From Limnephilus marmoratus (lineage: Eukaryota > Arthropoda > Insecta > Trichoptera > Limnephilidae), in the NCBI GenBank assembly GCA_917880885.1, contig OU862922.1, forward strand, positions 1,364,001 through 1,428,000: a stretch of 64,000 nt of DNA, read 5' to 3'. The translations under genes were made by a program, and so were the position numbers. Below are positions 22,879-33,539 of this stretch, piece by piece (the first letter of the stretch is position 1; the number at the start of each line of letters is the position of its first letter). Under the pieces are notes generated by a model, which worked only from the letters and a program-made list of their open reading frames with translations, was not told the DNA's origin and made no database searches.

Positions 22879-23078
22879 ATCTCATACAGTAAATTTAAAT
22901 GCAAAAAAAGTCATAGAAATTCTATAATATTCGTTTGATATGAGCCTACTTTCACTGAAAGCAAAAAAACATATTTTTAAAAATTAGCTCTACGCAGGAG
23001 TTCCTTAGGAAAATTATTTTTCTCAACACCTATTTTTTTTAAAATAAAACAATAACTTTGTAAACACCACTTTTATTT

Positions 23079-23135
23079 TTATACTTTATGCCGACCGGGT
23101 TTCGCTACAACCGTAGCTTCATCAGGGCAGTATAA
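23079..23135 (-). ncRNA. Hammerhead-ribozyme-like motif, copy 1
   Basis: Minus strand. Same 57-base motif as at 24509-24565: stem I TTATAC..GCC / GGC..GTATAA, core CTGATGA, stem II GCTAC/GTAGC with GGTT loop, GAAA, and a GTC cleavage-type triplet. It lies in a block of about 150 bp (23039-23190) that is repeated in both arms of the neighbouring palindrome. Confidence 0.5.
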
Positions 23136-23190
23136 TTCTCTACTAACATTAGGTTACATGTGTGTTATAATATATAATGGGCCGGACTCG

Positions 23191-23629
23191 TCAAGTGTAG
23201 GGGGAGGAAGAAGACATAGATGGAGAATTGGGAAGGGAACGGACGTGTTCTTTATCAATAGGGAACAATCTTAGTATGGGACTTTTATTTAAATTTAGTT
23301 GATTATTAATTACCTTACTATTAGTGTTTATGGCTTTCCTAAGCTCAAGTGCCTCTAAAGTTAACTGGACATTAATTGTTGACAATGTTACAGTAAAGAG
23401 AATGAAAAAAATTGCAATCCGATATGTTATTTAGTAATCGAGATAGAAGTGATTTACGAAACCCTTACACTTTTCATGTTTGGGGGGGGCACAGGGGGGG
23501 AAGCAAGGGGGGTAGAGGCGGGGACTTTTTGCTAAACCCTTGTCTAAATGGTAGTAGTCGATGGGGAAAAAATTAGCTTTATACTATTTAGTTCCTTCAA
23601 CTGGTGTTCTACGACACAGGCTGACTGGA
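23191..23629. other. Non-coding spacer with G-rich patch
   Basis: G runs at about 23480-23520. No gene recognised. It separates hammerhead-like copy 1 from the large palindrome. Confidence 0.4.
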
Positions 23630-23877
23630 CTAATCGGGTGTTGACACGTTGCGTCGCGTCGGGTTTTAATAATGTGTTTCCGCCTTTAATGACGCATTAT
23701 ATTTTTGTGAAGAGTTTTTTAAAATTATTTTTTAATTTATTATTGGACCAGTCATGTTTACCATAATATATATATACCTACCTATGGGCATGACAATGAA
23801 TGTATTTACTAGCTATTTTTAGTTTTAGTTGAGATATGAATGTAGTTGATATAATTTATTTGAATTTTTTGGATAAC

Positions 23878-24215
23878 CACCTTTGCCTTAGGTCTCCCCG
23901 AGTCGTTCGCTAAGTTTGGTGATTTAGCAGGGTGCCCGTGTTCATGCGGTGAGGTTTGTCTAGATTTTGGCAGCGGATGGATTTTCAAACCTACTGCGTG
24001 GCGGGCTGGATCGGGAGAGAATTGAGAGAAACCATTTAACCTCTACAGCAATAATCTCTCGACCCATTAACCCTGATTCATAAGTCCGTCACTCCTTCAC
24101 ACGCTGAGCCCCAGATTTCTACCCATCCCTCTTACATTCTTCCTTCCCAGAACTTCCTCTCCTTCTTTTACTTATAAAAATACACTCCAGACTAGATCCC
24201 CAAAGAAAAAAATAG
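23878..24215 (+). repeat. SINE-B copy in left palindrome arm
   Basis: Landmarks GGTGATTTAGCAGGGTGCCC, GGCGGGCTGGATCGGGAGAG, CAGAACTTCCTCTCCTTC and CTAGATCCCCAAAG occur in SINE-B order. The far 3' stem-loop is lost. Confidence 0.75.
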
Positions 24216-24305
24216 GTTTTTTTTGTTCATATGAAGTGGATACTTTGTGATGTGACATTATTAATTTAAAATAAAACAATAACTTTGTAAACACCACTTT
24301 TATTT

Positions 24306-24362
24306 TTATACTTTATGCCGACCGGGTTTCGCTACAACCGTAGCTTCATCAGGGCAGTATAA
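24306..24362 (-). ncRNA. Hammerhead-ribozyme-like motif, copy 2
   Basis: Mirror image of the motif at 24509-24565, in the left arm of the palindrome. Sequence appears identical. Confidence 0.5.
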
Positions 24363-24508
24363 TTCTCTACTAACATTAGGTTACATGTGTGTTATAATAT
24401 ATAATGGGCCGGACTCGTAATTTATAATGGATGTTAGTATCCATTATAAATTACGAGTCCGGCCCATTATATATTATAACACACATGTAACCTAATGTTA
24501 GTAGAGAA

Positions 24509-24565
24509 TTATACTGCCCTGATGAAGCTACGGTTGTAGCGAAACCCGGTCGGCATAAAGTATAA
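24509..24565 (+). ncRNA. Hammerhead-ribozyme-like motif, copy 3
   Basis: Elements in order: TTATAC (24509-24514), U bulge, GCC, core CTGATGA (24519-24525), an extra A, stem II GCTAC-GGTT-GTAGC (24527-24540), GAAA (24541-24544), short ACC/GGT stem III, GTC (24549-24551), then GGC, an ATAAA bulge and GTATAA (24560-24565) closing stem I. This is a type I hammerhead layout. Known cases with a minimal stem III occur in Penelope-like elements and retrozymes and often work as dimers. Two doubts: the extra A between CTGATGA and stem II, and a one-base stem III loop that could only form between two copies. Confidence 0.55.
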
Positions 24566-24655
24566 AAATAAAAGTGGTGTTTACAAAGTTATTGTTTTAT
24601 TTTAAATTAATAATGTCACATCACAAAGTATCCACTTCATATGAACAAAAAAAAC

Positions 24656-24993
24656 CTATTTTTTTCTTTGGGGATCTAGTCTGGAGTGTATTTTTATAAG
24701 TAAAAGAAGGAGAGGAAGTTCTGGGAAGGAAGAATGTAAGAGGGATGGGTAGAAATCTGGGGCTCAGCGTGTGAAGGAGTGACGGACTTATGAATCAGGG
24801 TTAATGGGTCGAGAGATTATTGCTGTAGAGGTTAAATGATTTCTCTCAATTCTCTCCCGATCCAGCCCGCCACGCAGTAGGTTTGAAAATCCATCCGCTG
24901 CCAAAATCTAGACAAACCTCACCGCATGAACACGGGCACCCTGCTAAATCACCAAACTTAGCGAACGACTCGGGGAGACCTAAGGCAAAGGTG
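24656..24993 (-). repeat. SINE-B copy in right palindrome arm
   Basis: Inverted counterpart of 23878-24215. Confidence 0.75.
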
Positions 24994-25186
24994 GTTATCC
25001 AAAAAATTCAAATAAATTATATCAACTACATTCATATCTCAACTAAAACTAAAAATAGCTAGTAAATACATTCATTGTCATGCCCATAGGTAGGTATATA
25101 TATATTATGGTAAACATGACTGGTCCAATAATAAATTAAAAAATAATTTTAAAAAACTCTTCACAAAAATATAATGCGTCATTAAA

Positions 25187-25377
25187 GGCGGAAACACATT
25201 ATTAAAACCCGACGCGACGCAACGTGTCAACACCCGATTAGATATGCACCGTGCGCATGGCGTCGCGTCGGATGTTCATAGTGTGATTCTGGTCTATAGA
25301 AAACAATACATTTGATTCGACTCAACACGCATCGCGTTTCGCCGGGTCGTGTCGGGTTTTAATAATGTGTTTCCGCC
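25187..25377. mobile_element. MITE with 27 bp or longer inverted ends (191 bp)
   Basis: Left end GGCGGAAACACATTATTAAA with ACCCGAC following. The right end is its inverse (TTTAATAATGTGTTTCCGCC). Target duplication unresolved (TAAA-like flanks). The right boundary of the large palindrome at 25241 lies inside it, and the left palindrome boundary holds a truncated mirror copy. Confidence 0.75.
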
Positions 25378-25798
25378 ATAAATGTTTTTTTTTTATGAAA
25401 AAAAGTGCCCATAAATGCATAAACATAATATTGCAATTAGATACGCATATAATCGATTTTGAACTGACATATTTGAATAATCAACTGTCATAATTGTCTA
25501 CAGTACGCACCCTTTTACAAAAACATTAAAATGTTTTAAATTAGACTAACTTAAGAAGATTGTTTCCATTGTGAAATAAGGATTCACAAAGTTCCACGAG
25601 AAGTTATCTGTAGTTTGAAGTTTAGAATACACTCAATGGAGTAGGAAACTGTATTACTTTGGAAACTTTTTCTTACTGAGTAGAAAGGAAGCCTCTCTGC
25701 GGGAAACTTATCCGAATATTGTTATGATTTTTATTTCCAACAACATAATAGTTTCAAAGGTATCCTCGTGTACATCACTTTGTGGCGGGTAAAAATAA
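25378..25798. other. Non-coding stretch, no gene seen
   Basis: No repeat or coding region recognised. Confidence 0.4.
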
Positions 25799-26386
25799 TC
25801 TTACTAATATTATTAAGGCGAAAGTTTGTATGGATATATTATGTTTGTTACTCTTTCACGCAAAAAATACGGAATGGACTTTAAAAATTCTTTCACTAAT
25901 AGAAAGCTCCATTATTTGCGAGTAATATAAGTAGTATATATTGGTAAGCTCTTACATTACGAATAAGCCCTGGCGTTATGAAATTATTTATCATACGTTT
26001 TCTGTCCCTAACAAAATCGAGTTATTTCAAATGTCAGAAGAAAAGCAAAACAAAGGGTTGCCGTGGAAACGATGTTGGCGTCGAAGTTAATATCTATCTC
26101 TGAAAATGAATCGCCGAAATGTATGTACGTGCATAACTTCCGAAAGATTGCACCAAATTGGATTTTTTTGTACAAAACTACTGGTGAGCTCTGGCATTAT
26201 GAAATTTGTATAAAAAAATTGAAATAGGTGGAACGCGAGCAGTTTGAAAACTTAATGTACCGTAATAATAATTTAAAACGGAACGCGGGAGGGGGAGAGT
26301 GGAAGGGGGGCAGGAAGAGGAGGGGAGAAAGGGGGAAGATGAAACCCCCCTAATACCATGCGAGTGAAGCTGCGGGAAAAAGCTGG
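25799..26386 (+). mobile_element. Non-autonomous Helitron (588 bp)
   Basis: Starts TCTTACTAATATTATTAAGG after an A, then GCGAAAGTTTGTATGGAT and TTGTTACTCTTTCACGCAAA, a 5' layout well known in insect Helitrons. It ends CCATGCGAGTGAAGCTGCGG, AAAAAGCTGG before T. Insertion between A and T, a 5' TC and a 3' CTRR all fit. No Rep/helicase frame. A purine-rich tract lies at 26285-26345. Confidence 0.85.
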
Positions 26387-26590
26387 TTTTAAATATTTCG
26401 AAGCAAATTTGAGTTCGTTAATTCGTTGGAATTAATGTATGGAATGCGGGAGGGGGAGGGTGGAAAGGGGAGGGGGGATGTGGAGGGGCGAAGGGGGGGG
26501 GGGGGGGGGGAAGGGAGTGGGGGGGAGGTGGAGGAGGCGGAGTGGGAACCCCCCTAATACCAAGCGAGCGAAGCCGCGTGAAAAAGCTAG
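26387..26590 (+). mobile_element. Second, tandem Helitron 3' end
   Basis: About 204 bp repeating the flank TTTTAAATATTTCGAAG, the GGA/GGG-rich tract, and ACCAAGCGAGCGAAGCCGCG with a terminal CTAG before T. The same TTTTAAATATTTCGAAG flank follows again at 26591. The unit is therefore a head-to-tail duplication of the Helitron terminus and downstream flank. Confidence 0.75.
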
Positions 26591-26633
26591 TTTTAAATAT
26601 TTCGAAGTAAATTTGAGTTCGTTAGTTCGTTAT

Positions 26634-28744
26634 ACAACCAAAATTAGTACGTTGGACATTATATGAATAAAGTTATGTGACAGTGGTAAAGATGACAGTG
26701 TTTTAATTCAACAAACTACAAAAGTTTTGCAGGTATGAAAGAAAACAAAAATCCACACTGTTAGTACGGTAGATAATATCAATTTAAAATCATAATATTT
26801 TTGTCCTTTTTACGAACGACACGTGCTGAAAGGTTTTTGCAAAAATAATGCAGACTAATTATTTACATACCGAAGGGGAGTAGGTAATATACTCGTAATG
26901 CAGACTCATTGTGGGAGGGGAGAGGGTGGGGTGTTTATTAGAGGGAGTTATGTCGCCATAAAGGCCGACAGGGTTGTACTTGCAGATTTACGGAACGAGA
27001 ACCTGCACACACTGAATAGATAAACCATTCTAGAAATGCCTTCCATTTAGATGGAAATCAATATCGCCCGTGACACCTTCTGGTTCTAACCCATTTAGAG
27101 CGAAATCTATATCTCATACACTTGTTTGCTTATCCTCTATCATCGATTATCTCAGCGCTCAACGTATAAAAATATGAGCGCTGGAGTTTTTTGTACGTCC
27201 AGTTTTTGATTCGCCGTCGCTCATTGAAAAAATCATATTGATACAAAAAAAGATAAACTATTAACTTTACTTTAACGCATATTTCATAATTTTTTAAGTT
27301 TGTAGATTTATGAAAAAAATAAACCATAAACGCGTGAATTTTGCGTTATTGTTAACATAAATCGTTTAAAATTATAAACATCGTTAACATAAATCATTTA
27401 AAATTGTAGTCTCTCGTATCTAGGATGAACGAAGTATGTATGAAGAATGAGTTTAATAGACTGTGTGTCCATTTACAATACACATGTGACACAAACTATG
27501 TACTTTATGGGTAAATAAAAGAAACTTTAAATAATAATATGAGATACATACATAATATTATAGCGGGTAATGAGCAGCACTTGCATGTGTCTTGAATTCT
27601 TCAAGGCTACTGTTAAAGATGTCAACAGTTTTGGAAGCGTTATTAATGATGAATGTAAGTAAATCTAGGTCATGGCATTTGAAAGAGAGAATACGAAAAC
27701 AATGTGCAACATAGTTGTGAATGATGAATACTTGGAGCAGATGTATGAGATTGTTGTTTACAAGAGATGAGGGGCTGATAGAGATATTGAAAGGAGGGTA
27801 AATGCAGGTAACCCCATTACTGGAGGACTGAACGCCGTTGGCTCCAACAAAAAACTGTCCAATGAAGCTTCTTGAGTCGGGCCATGTCAAGAATCAGAAT
27901 AAAAGAAGAGCATGTATCGACCCATTCTCTCGTGACGAATAGTCTCTAATGTCAACTATCGAACGTTATTAATAGGGTAACGTCTGCGTGTTTGAATTTA
28001 AGAACCCGACTTCGAATGAAATGTCTGCTGCCGCGCCTTACCCGACGCACCACATAAACATTCGTGTGCGTGAAATTTCAGCAAAGCTGCCGTTGTAATT
28101 CGGTTTCGAATTCAAGAATTCGATCAAAAGATGTCGCCACTTTCGTCAGCAACTCGCATGGGGACGTTTTTCCACTAGGTATAAGTACTACGGGTTAATA
28201 TAATTCAAGTATCTTTCCGGGTTTACTGTGACACGGTTACTTTGTCCCGGTGATTGACTGCCACTGAATCACAGTGGATCCGAGGAACTGGCTATTTTTG
28301 GAACCAGTTCCTATCGGATTTATAAATGGTCACCAACACTCAAAGGCGAAACCGAACTAAAAGCCGCCCGCAGTGCCTTGCAGCAAAAACCTTGGGTTTT
28401 TGCTAGTGTACAAATATTGTGTGCGCGTTTGGCGTTCCCTGACTACGCGCCGAAGAGATCAATGATGCTAGTTCCTCGTAGCATCTTCCGTTAAACAAGG
28501 ACACCATTCCCAAACTTTCGCAATTTCAATTCCCAACTGACGTAATTTGGAAATTTCAAATTTCAATGACGAAACGCAACTGTGTATAAAAACAAACCTT
28601 TGACTTCCAACATTAAACTTAGTTTTGGAAGTTTATGGCCCGATTGGCCAGTCTTTTGATAGACGAAATACGCCCACATTGCATTTCTTGTGTTCTGTAA
28701 TTTTATTGTTGAACAGTGTTACTTTCCACTAACTAGATCTTAAT
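26634..28744. other. Non-coding stretch
   Basis: A 110-codon frame on the minus strand (27558-27890) shows no recognised domain and could be chance. GTTAACATAAATC plus TTTAAAATT is tandemly repeated about 33 bp apart at 27352-27408. Nothing else recognised. Confidence 0.45.
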
Positions 28745-28895
28745 AGGAAGGTACTTCACATCTCTTTCCCCTCCTCTCTACCTTCACCTTACCACATCCT
28801 CAAATGTGGTAAGGCTGAAGGTGGGGATATCTTAGTGTCACTGGATCCAGCTGGTTGGGAGCTTTTGGGATTCTGGTGTGGTGTTCACAAAAAAA
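28745..28895 (+). repeat. SINE-A, 3' fragment
   Basis: GGAAGGTACTTCACATC, CTACCTTCACCTTACCACAT and the 3' region GTGTCACTGGATCCAGCTGG followed by TTCACAAAAAAAAC match the last third of SINE-A. Confidence 0.65.
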
Positions 28896-29039
28896 ACTGG
28901 GTTCTGTTCTATCTTTTAGGTTATAATTAATTTATGGAAGAAGAGATAGAAAAAATGATAGAGAAAGAGGTATACAAGAGTTGAGAATCAAATAATCTAT
29001 TCACCTTCTTGTCGAATATTCAAATCTATAGTTTTCTGA

Positions 29040-29881
29040 TTCTTCAATTGTATTTGCAGATGACACTGTTTTAGTGTTTGCTGGTGATACTTGGGATGAT
29101 ACGTATGCTAAGTGGAAGAGGGGATTAAGGGCAGTCAAAAATTGGCTTGACTAAAACTTGTTACCCTTAAACATGAACAAAACTAAATATATTACTTTTA
29201 GTATTTCTTCTGTAAATCAACCATCTTTGGACCGCTCTTTAAAAATGCATCGTTGCATACAGGAGTGTAATTGTCAATCTTTGGCTTAATTATTGATAAA
29301 AATTTAAAATGGAACAATCATATTACTATATTAACAAAAAAAAAATAAGCAAACTAGCCTATATCTTCAAGACTCTAAGAAATATATTGGACAAAATTAC
29401 ACTAAAAACTGTATATTTTGCTCTTGTTCAATCAATGCTTTCATATAACGTTATTTGTTGGGGTTCTTGTCATAAGACTACTCTAGAGCCTTTAAATATT
29501 GAACTAAAATTAATTTAAAAAATAATGTTGAAGAAAAGTTCTATGTATTCATCACAGTTATTATATAGCGAAAGCAAAATTATGACAATAAGGCAGTTGT
29601 ACATAATACAGGCTCTCTGTAAATTTTTCAACAATATTATCACTGCGAAAAGATCTCAACATGTGCGCAACACTAGATTGGGCTCTTCTTTAATGTATCA
29701 GCCGGTACATACCAAAACATCCTTTGGACAAAGAAGTTTTTCATATAAAGCTCCGTTGCTTTATAATATGCTTAATGAAAAAATAAAAACTACATTACAT
29801 TTATTCAAGAAAATGGTCAAAATATGTATACTAACTGAGAGTGATGGTTTTGGATTACCCATGTTGTCGCTTATATCATAA
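29040..29881 (+). pseudogene. LINE reverse transcriptase remnant with frameshifts
   Basis: C-terminal ORF2 of a non-LTR element. It begins at the active site IVFADDTVLVFAG (29049 onward), then KNWLD and a stop, and NLLPLNMNKTKYITF. After a shift come LIIDKNLKWNNHIT, KTVYFALVQSMLSYNVICWG and TSFGQRSFSYKAPLLYNMLN. The catalytic DD is present, but the upstream palm and fingers are missing. It is closest in wording to the LINEs at 43110 and 53338 (YFAL..S...Y..I.WG), so one family. The 3' UTR runs to an AATAAATAAATAAAG tail at about 30648. Confidence 0.88.
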
Positions 29882-30648
29882 ATCACTCTGGAATTAAGCT
29901 ATATTTCATACAATCCATATTTAATAACTGTGTGAACTTAACTTTTATATTATTTTGTACTTTTTAATTTGCTTATTGTTATAAGTATTTACTTATTATT
30001 ATCTACTTCTTTCGTATCATAATTTACTTACTGTACTATATAATTATTGTTTATTGGTATTTACTCACAATTATTATGTACTTAATTTACTTATGTTTAT
30101 TTACTTATTATTAATAAATTGTTTATTATTGTTTACTCATAATCATATTACATATTATCTACTTAATTTATTTATATTTATTTACTATTATATTTATTAC
30201 ATAAACTATATAAATTTATTTCTTAATTATTATTATTTTTAATATACATAATTGTTTATTATTATTTACCTAAAATTATTTAGCTGTTGTTATTTACCAA
30301 TCTTTATTTTTTGTTAATAATTAAATGCTGCTGTGGTATGGTCACCCTATAAATGCATCTGGTAAGCCACAACTAATAGGTACCTTGTATTTTAAATTTA
30401 CAGTGTAATGTTATTGTTGCCAACGATGAGCATACTGCCCAGCTATAATTAAATTATTAATAATAAATGTCTGAATAATTGTTCTCAGTGCTTCTTTTGT
30501 AGGTTTATAATTATATTTTTATTAAGTTTATATGTATTTTTTTTAAATTACATTGTAAAACTGCATATCTCTATACAGGAATGCCCTAGTGAGATATGCA
30601 GCTTATGTTTTTCATGTATTTCTTATTTCTCAATAAATAAATAAAGTA
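29882..30648 (+). mobile_element. LINE 3' UTR and tail
   Basis: Very AT-rich, TTTACTTATTATTA-like sequence, then the stem-loop at 30561-30601 and the AATAAATAAATAAAG tail. Non-coding. Confidence 0.7.
30561..30601 (+). ncRNA. LINE 3' stem-loop
   Basis: The outer stem CTGCATATCTC / GAGATATGCAG is 11 bp and perfect. The inner part AGG..CCT can add a small second stem. It lies about 45 bases before the A-rich tail. The same architecture with different sequence occurs at 44551-44586 and 53410-53444. Confidence 0.7.
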
Positions 30649-30899
30649 GTCATTTCAAGCAACATTACCGGAGACCGAGAGCATTTTTCTCCCTTTAAAT
30701 CGAATATTTATGCAAAAATCCGACCAAATCATTTCGTCGTTTAGTTGTTTTGAAGATCACTTCGCAGACTGGCCTATCCTCCGTTGCAAAATGTTTAAAA
30801 TCTAGTTCCTATAAATTCTGGACGGTTACGTAAAAAATAAACGCCGGAAACCACATAATTTTCACAAATTATTATAATGAAATACCGGCCTGAGAGAAA

Positions 30900-31215
30900 T
30901 ATTGCGGGCAAGACCTCTGGGTGAGATTTGACCGGGTCTTGCTAACGGGTGCGTCTACCAACCAGCTGCAGGGCAGGCCGGATCGGGAAAGAGTGGTTGA
31001 GGGAGTCCCTTTGACTTCTCCAGCCATACTCTCTCGGAACATCGCCTTGCACTGCAGTGGGAGGGATGGATTCGTACGTCCGTCGCTCTTGGACGCACTT
31101 CACCCCTCATACCCTATTCCTTCCCAGAACTTCCTCTCCTTCCTTTCCTAGAAAGACTAATGATATAGGCCCTGATTGGAATTATTTTCCTCAAGGCCTC
31201 CTGAGTGGAGCTAAT
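30900..31215 (+). repeat. SINE-B copy
   Basis: GTGAGATTTGACCGGGTCTT, GGCCGGATCGGGAAAGAG, ACATCGCCTTGCACTGCAGT, CCCAGAACTTCCTCTCCTTC and GGCCTCCTGAGTGGAGCTAA followed by poly(A). The first quarter is missing. Confidence 0.8.
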
Positions 31216-31219
31216 GTAA

Positions 31220-31490
31220 AAAAAAATCGAGTTCAGTTTACACGCGGTAGAAGCGAAACTTTACCAAAACAATCTCAACCAATACTTGAAAAGTGAGGTC
31301 ATAATCAAAGCGACCAATAAACGCAGACCAGCGTAATTTCCGCTTCATATCTCAACCAATAGGAGCCTTTAAAAGTGACCTCATAATGAAAGCAGTCAAT
31401 GAGCGCAGTTGATGCGTTGCAGGTGCAGTCATCATTTCGTTTCATCCGAAATCCAAATCATAGCGGGGCTATAGAAGTTTCACTTCAAAA
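31220..31490 (-). repeat. Repeat C
   Basis: Matches 56393-56675 in the same orientation. Internally it is a diverged dimer: the motif CTCAACCAATA..AAAAGTGA..TCATAATCAAAG..CAATGAGCGCAG occurs twice about 100 bp apart. Non-coding, class unknown. Confidence 0.75.
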
Positions 31491-31544
31491 ACATACGTAA
31501 AATACAAACTTCAACACAATTTTCCCTGAAAATGGACATTATAC

Positions 31545-31605
31545 CGCTGTCCGAAAAGTTAGCTAAAGAATGAGAGAGCACAATATGGCGTAATAACCCA
31601 AAAAT
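31545..31605. mobile_element. MITE-E fragment
   Basis: CGCTGTCCGAAAAGTTAGCT and AAAGAATGAGAG, then a CAATATGGCGTAATAACCC block: right-arm order of MITE-E, diverged. Confidence 0.5.
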
Positions 31606-32904
31606 GCTTGTTATTATTACTTGAAAAATGGGTTCTCAATCTCCATAGCAGAGCGTTAGCTTAGAAACCCAACACTGGGGTAGGTATTCCTTTCATGCAC
31701 GAGTCATGCAATTCCCCCTTTGTGGATTCATAAAAGATCAATTTCTCGTTAAGGAAGCGAATAAACCTATTAAAAACCCAGAAAAAGGCTAACATTGCGA
31801 TACATTTATTTCATTTTCAACAAAGGATTCCCGATGGAAAATACAATGCTCCAAATTTATTATTGTAATGTTCCAATGTTGTGTTTCCACGATGATATTT
31901 TATTATTTCAATGCGTACATCGTGAGCCCATTTAATTTTATTTATATACATATAACATCTCCACAAAAGAGTTCAAACGGACCGGGTTCAGTTGAACTAC
32001 GGGGTTCCAATAATGGGGAATTACATTAGGGAGGAGACCGAGAAAATTAACAAATTTTCCCATTTTATTCAAAATCGGAATTAATTGCAGATAGTAGATA
32101 TTGGTAATTTTAATATTGAAGTATAGGGTGGGTGATAAAAATTTGCACTTTTGTAATCGTGCCAGCTGGGATTCTAAACGGCGGAGGTGAGCGGGGTCAC
32201 TTATGCGTGGCTCCTCGCTTCTTGGAAATTTAGTCACAATGGATTTACGGGAGAACAACGCGCTTTCTGGGTAAAACATTTTTACAAAACCAATGATTTT
32301 GTTATTTTCTGTTCAACAATAATTCTATTCTGTTTTGCAAAACAATGATCCACGCCGCTTATTTAGTTTGCATCACCAATTACAGAATATTAATCGGTGC
32401 CCAAGTTAGTTAATTTAATTAAATCATGATTTAAAAATTTCGAAGAAACCGGCAGGAAAACAAACAGGGCGGCCATGTAGCAAAAGAAATTGGTTAAAGA
32501 AATTTTCTCTAACAAACTGATCTCGCGCAGAGGGGATATTCCATGGCCTGCCCCCACCGCCCGGATCTAACCCCATTAGTATTTTTTGACGGGATATATT
32601 TGTGTATTTATATATTTAACTTTCAAGTCGAGTCTACGTAAATAAACCAGCGACTATACTCCCATTAAAGGAGAAAATCAATCAAGAGATGGTCAACAAA
32701 CCCCGAGAAACCTTTGTGTCGAAAAGTTTTCGAAAATCTATTTGAGGAATGCCAACGGCGAAATGGCGGACATTTTGAGTTTTTAATATGATTATTTAGC
32801 ATATTTTTGTTCTTAGCAATAATAATGTATTTAAATACAATCTGTATTTTTTTCATGATTATTTCAAAAGAGCAAATGTTTATAGCCCACTCTATATGAG
32901 AATG
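31606..32904. other. Non-coding stretch, no gene seen
   Basis: Frames at 31938-32279 and 32665-32982 (minus) show no domain. The latter overlaps the tRNA-like repeat and is discounted. Confidence 0.45.
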
Positions 32905-32985
32905 ACGGAAAATAAGTAGCCCAGTGTCAGAGTGTTGCCTGGTAAGACAAAGGTTCAGGGTTCGATCGCCGGTTGCGACCATTAG
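32905..32985 (+). repeat. tRNA-like retroposon
   Basis: GTAGCCCAGTGTCAGAGTGT, TTGCCTGGTAAGACAAAGG and the box B CAGGGTTCGATCGCCGG. Same layout as 21238-21330 with a better preserved box B. Confidence 0.6.
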
Positions 32986-33114
32986 ATTTTAGTTTTAGTC
33001 TGTCTTTTCCTATTTTATGTATCGTGATACTTCTTCGGTGATTAAATGTTACATTGATGTGTGTATTTGTAACCTTCAAAAGTTATTTGAATAATTTAAA
33101 AAAAAAAATTCCGA

Positions 33115-33300
33115 TAACAAAACGTGCAGGGGGAGGGGTGATGAGGGGGGTGGAAGGGGAGAGGGGAATCCGGGAGGGGAGAGGAGAACCTGGGAGGGGG
33201 GGGGGGAACTCGGGAGAGGGATTCGCGGGACGGGGGAAGGGGGGGAGTGGAGTGGGGAGAAACAATTTCTTTGTTAAATGGCATAATTTTTTAGTTATGC
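33115..33300. repeat. Purine-rich (GGGGA/GGAGA) tract
   Basis: A long G/A tract with GTTAAATGGCATAATTTT after it, resembling the purine-rich interiors of the Helitron-like elements at 6497 and 41080. No Helitron end is visible. Frames through it are low-complexity. Confidence 0.5.
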
Positions 33301-33321
33301 GTAAAAAGTTAGAAAACAACC

Positions 33322-33535
33322 GTATCTATTTTCGTTATTTATGTTTGGGGTGTTATGCCGTGTAGTGCTACCTCCTTCTTTAGCCAACGTTTCGGACATC
33401 GTTGCAATGTAATGCAATCGTTGCAATGCAAACGATTTCCGGAACGTTGGCTAAAGAAGGAGGTAGCGCAACACGGCATAACACCCCAAAAATAAATAAC
33501 GAAAATACTTTTGGCCTTGAAAATCTTAAAACGTA
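33322..33535. mobile_element. MITE-E, full palindromic copy
   Basis: Arms: GGGGTGTTATGCCGTG..GCTACCTCCTTCTTTAGCC..ACGTTTCGG on the left and the inverse CCG..AACGTTGGCTAAAGAAGGAG..CAACACGGCATAACACCCC on the right, with about 30 bp between. The outer ends TTTTCGTTATTT and AAATAACGAAAATACTTTTG are also inverted. It can fold into a single long hairpin. No coding region. Confidence 0.85.
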
Positions 33536-33539
33536 ACTG

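Larger units (their letters stand above)
23630..25241. repeat. Nearly perfect 1.6 kb palindrome (803 bp arms)
   Basis: The left arm (23630-24432) and right arm (24439-25241) are inverted copies around a 6-base centre (GTTAGT at 24433-24438). I noted only one mismatch between the arms (CCATTTAA against TCATTTAA near 24030/24840), and the coordinate sum stays constant, so there are no net indels. Each arm carries one SINE-B and one hammerhead-like unit. The left end falls inside a MITE that is complete at the right end. Confidence 0.9.

Noticed and set aside
27558..27890. 110-codon minus-strand protein
   Set aside because: No motif, signal peptide or repeat relation, and no neighbouring exons. 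Chance cannot be excluded.
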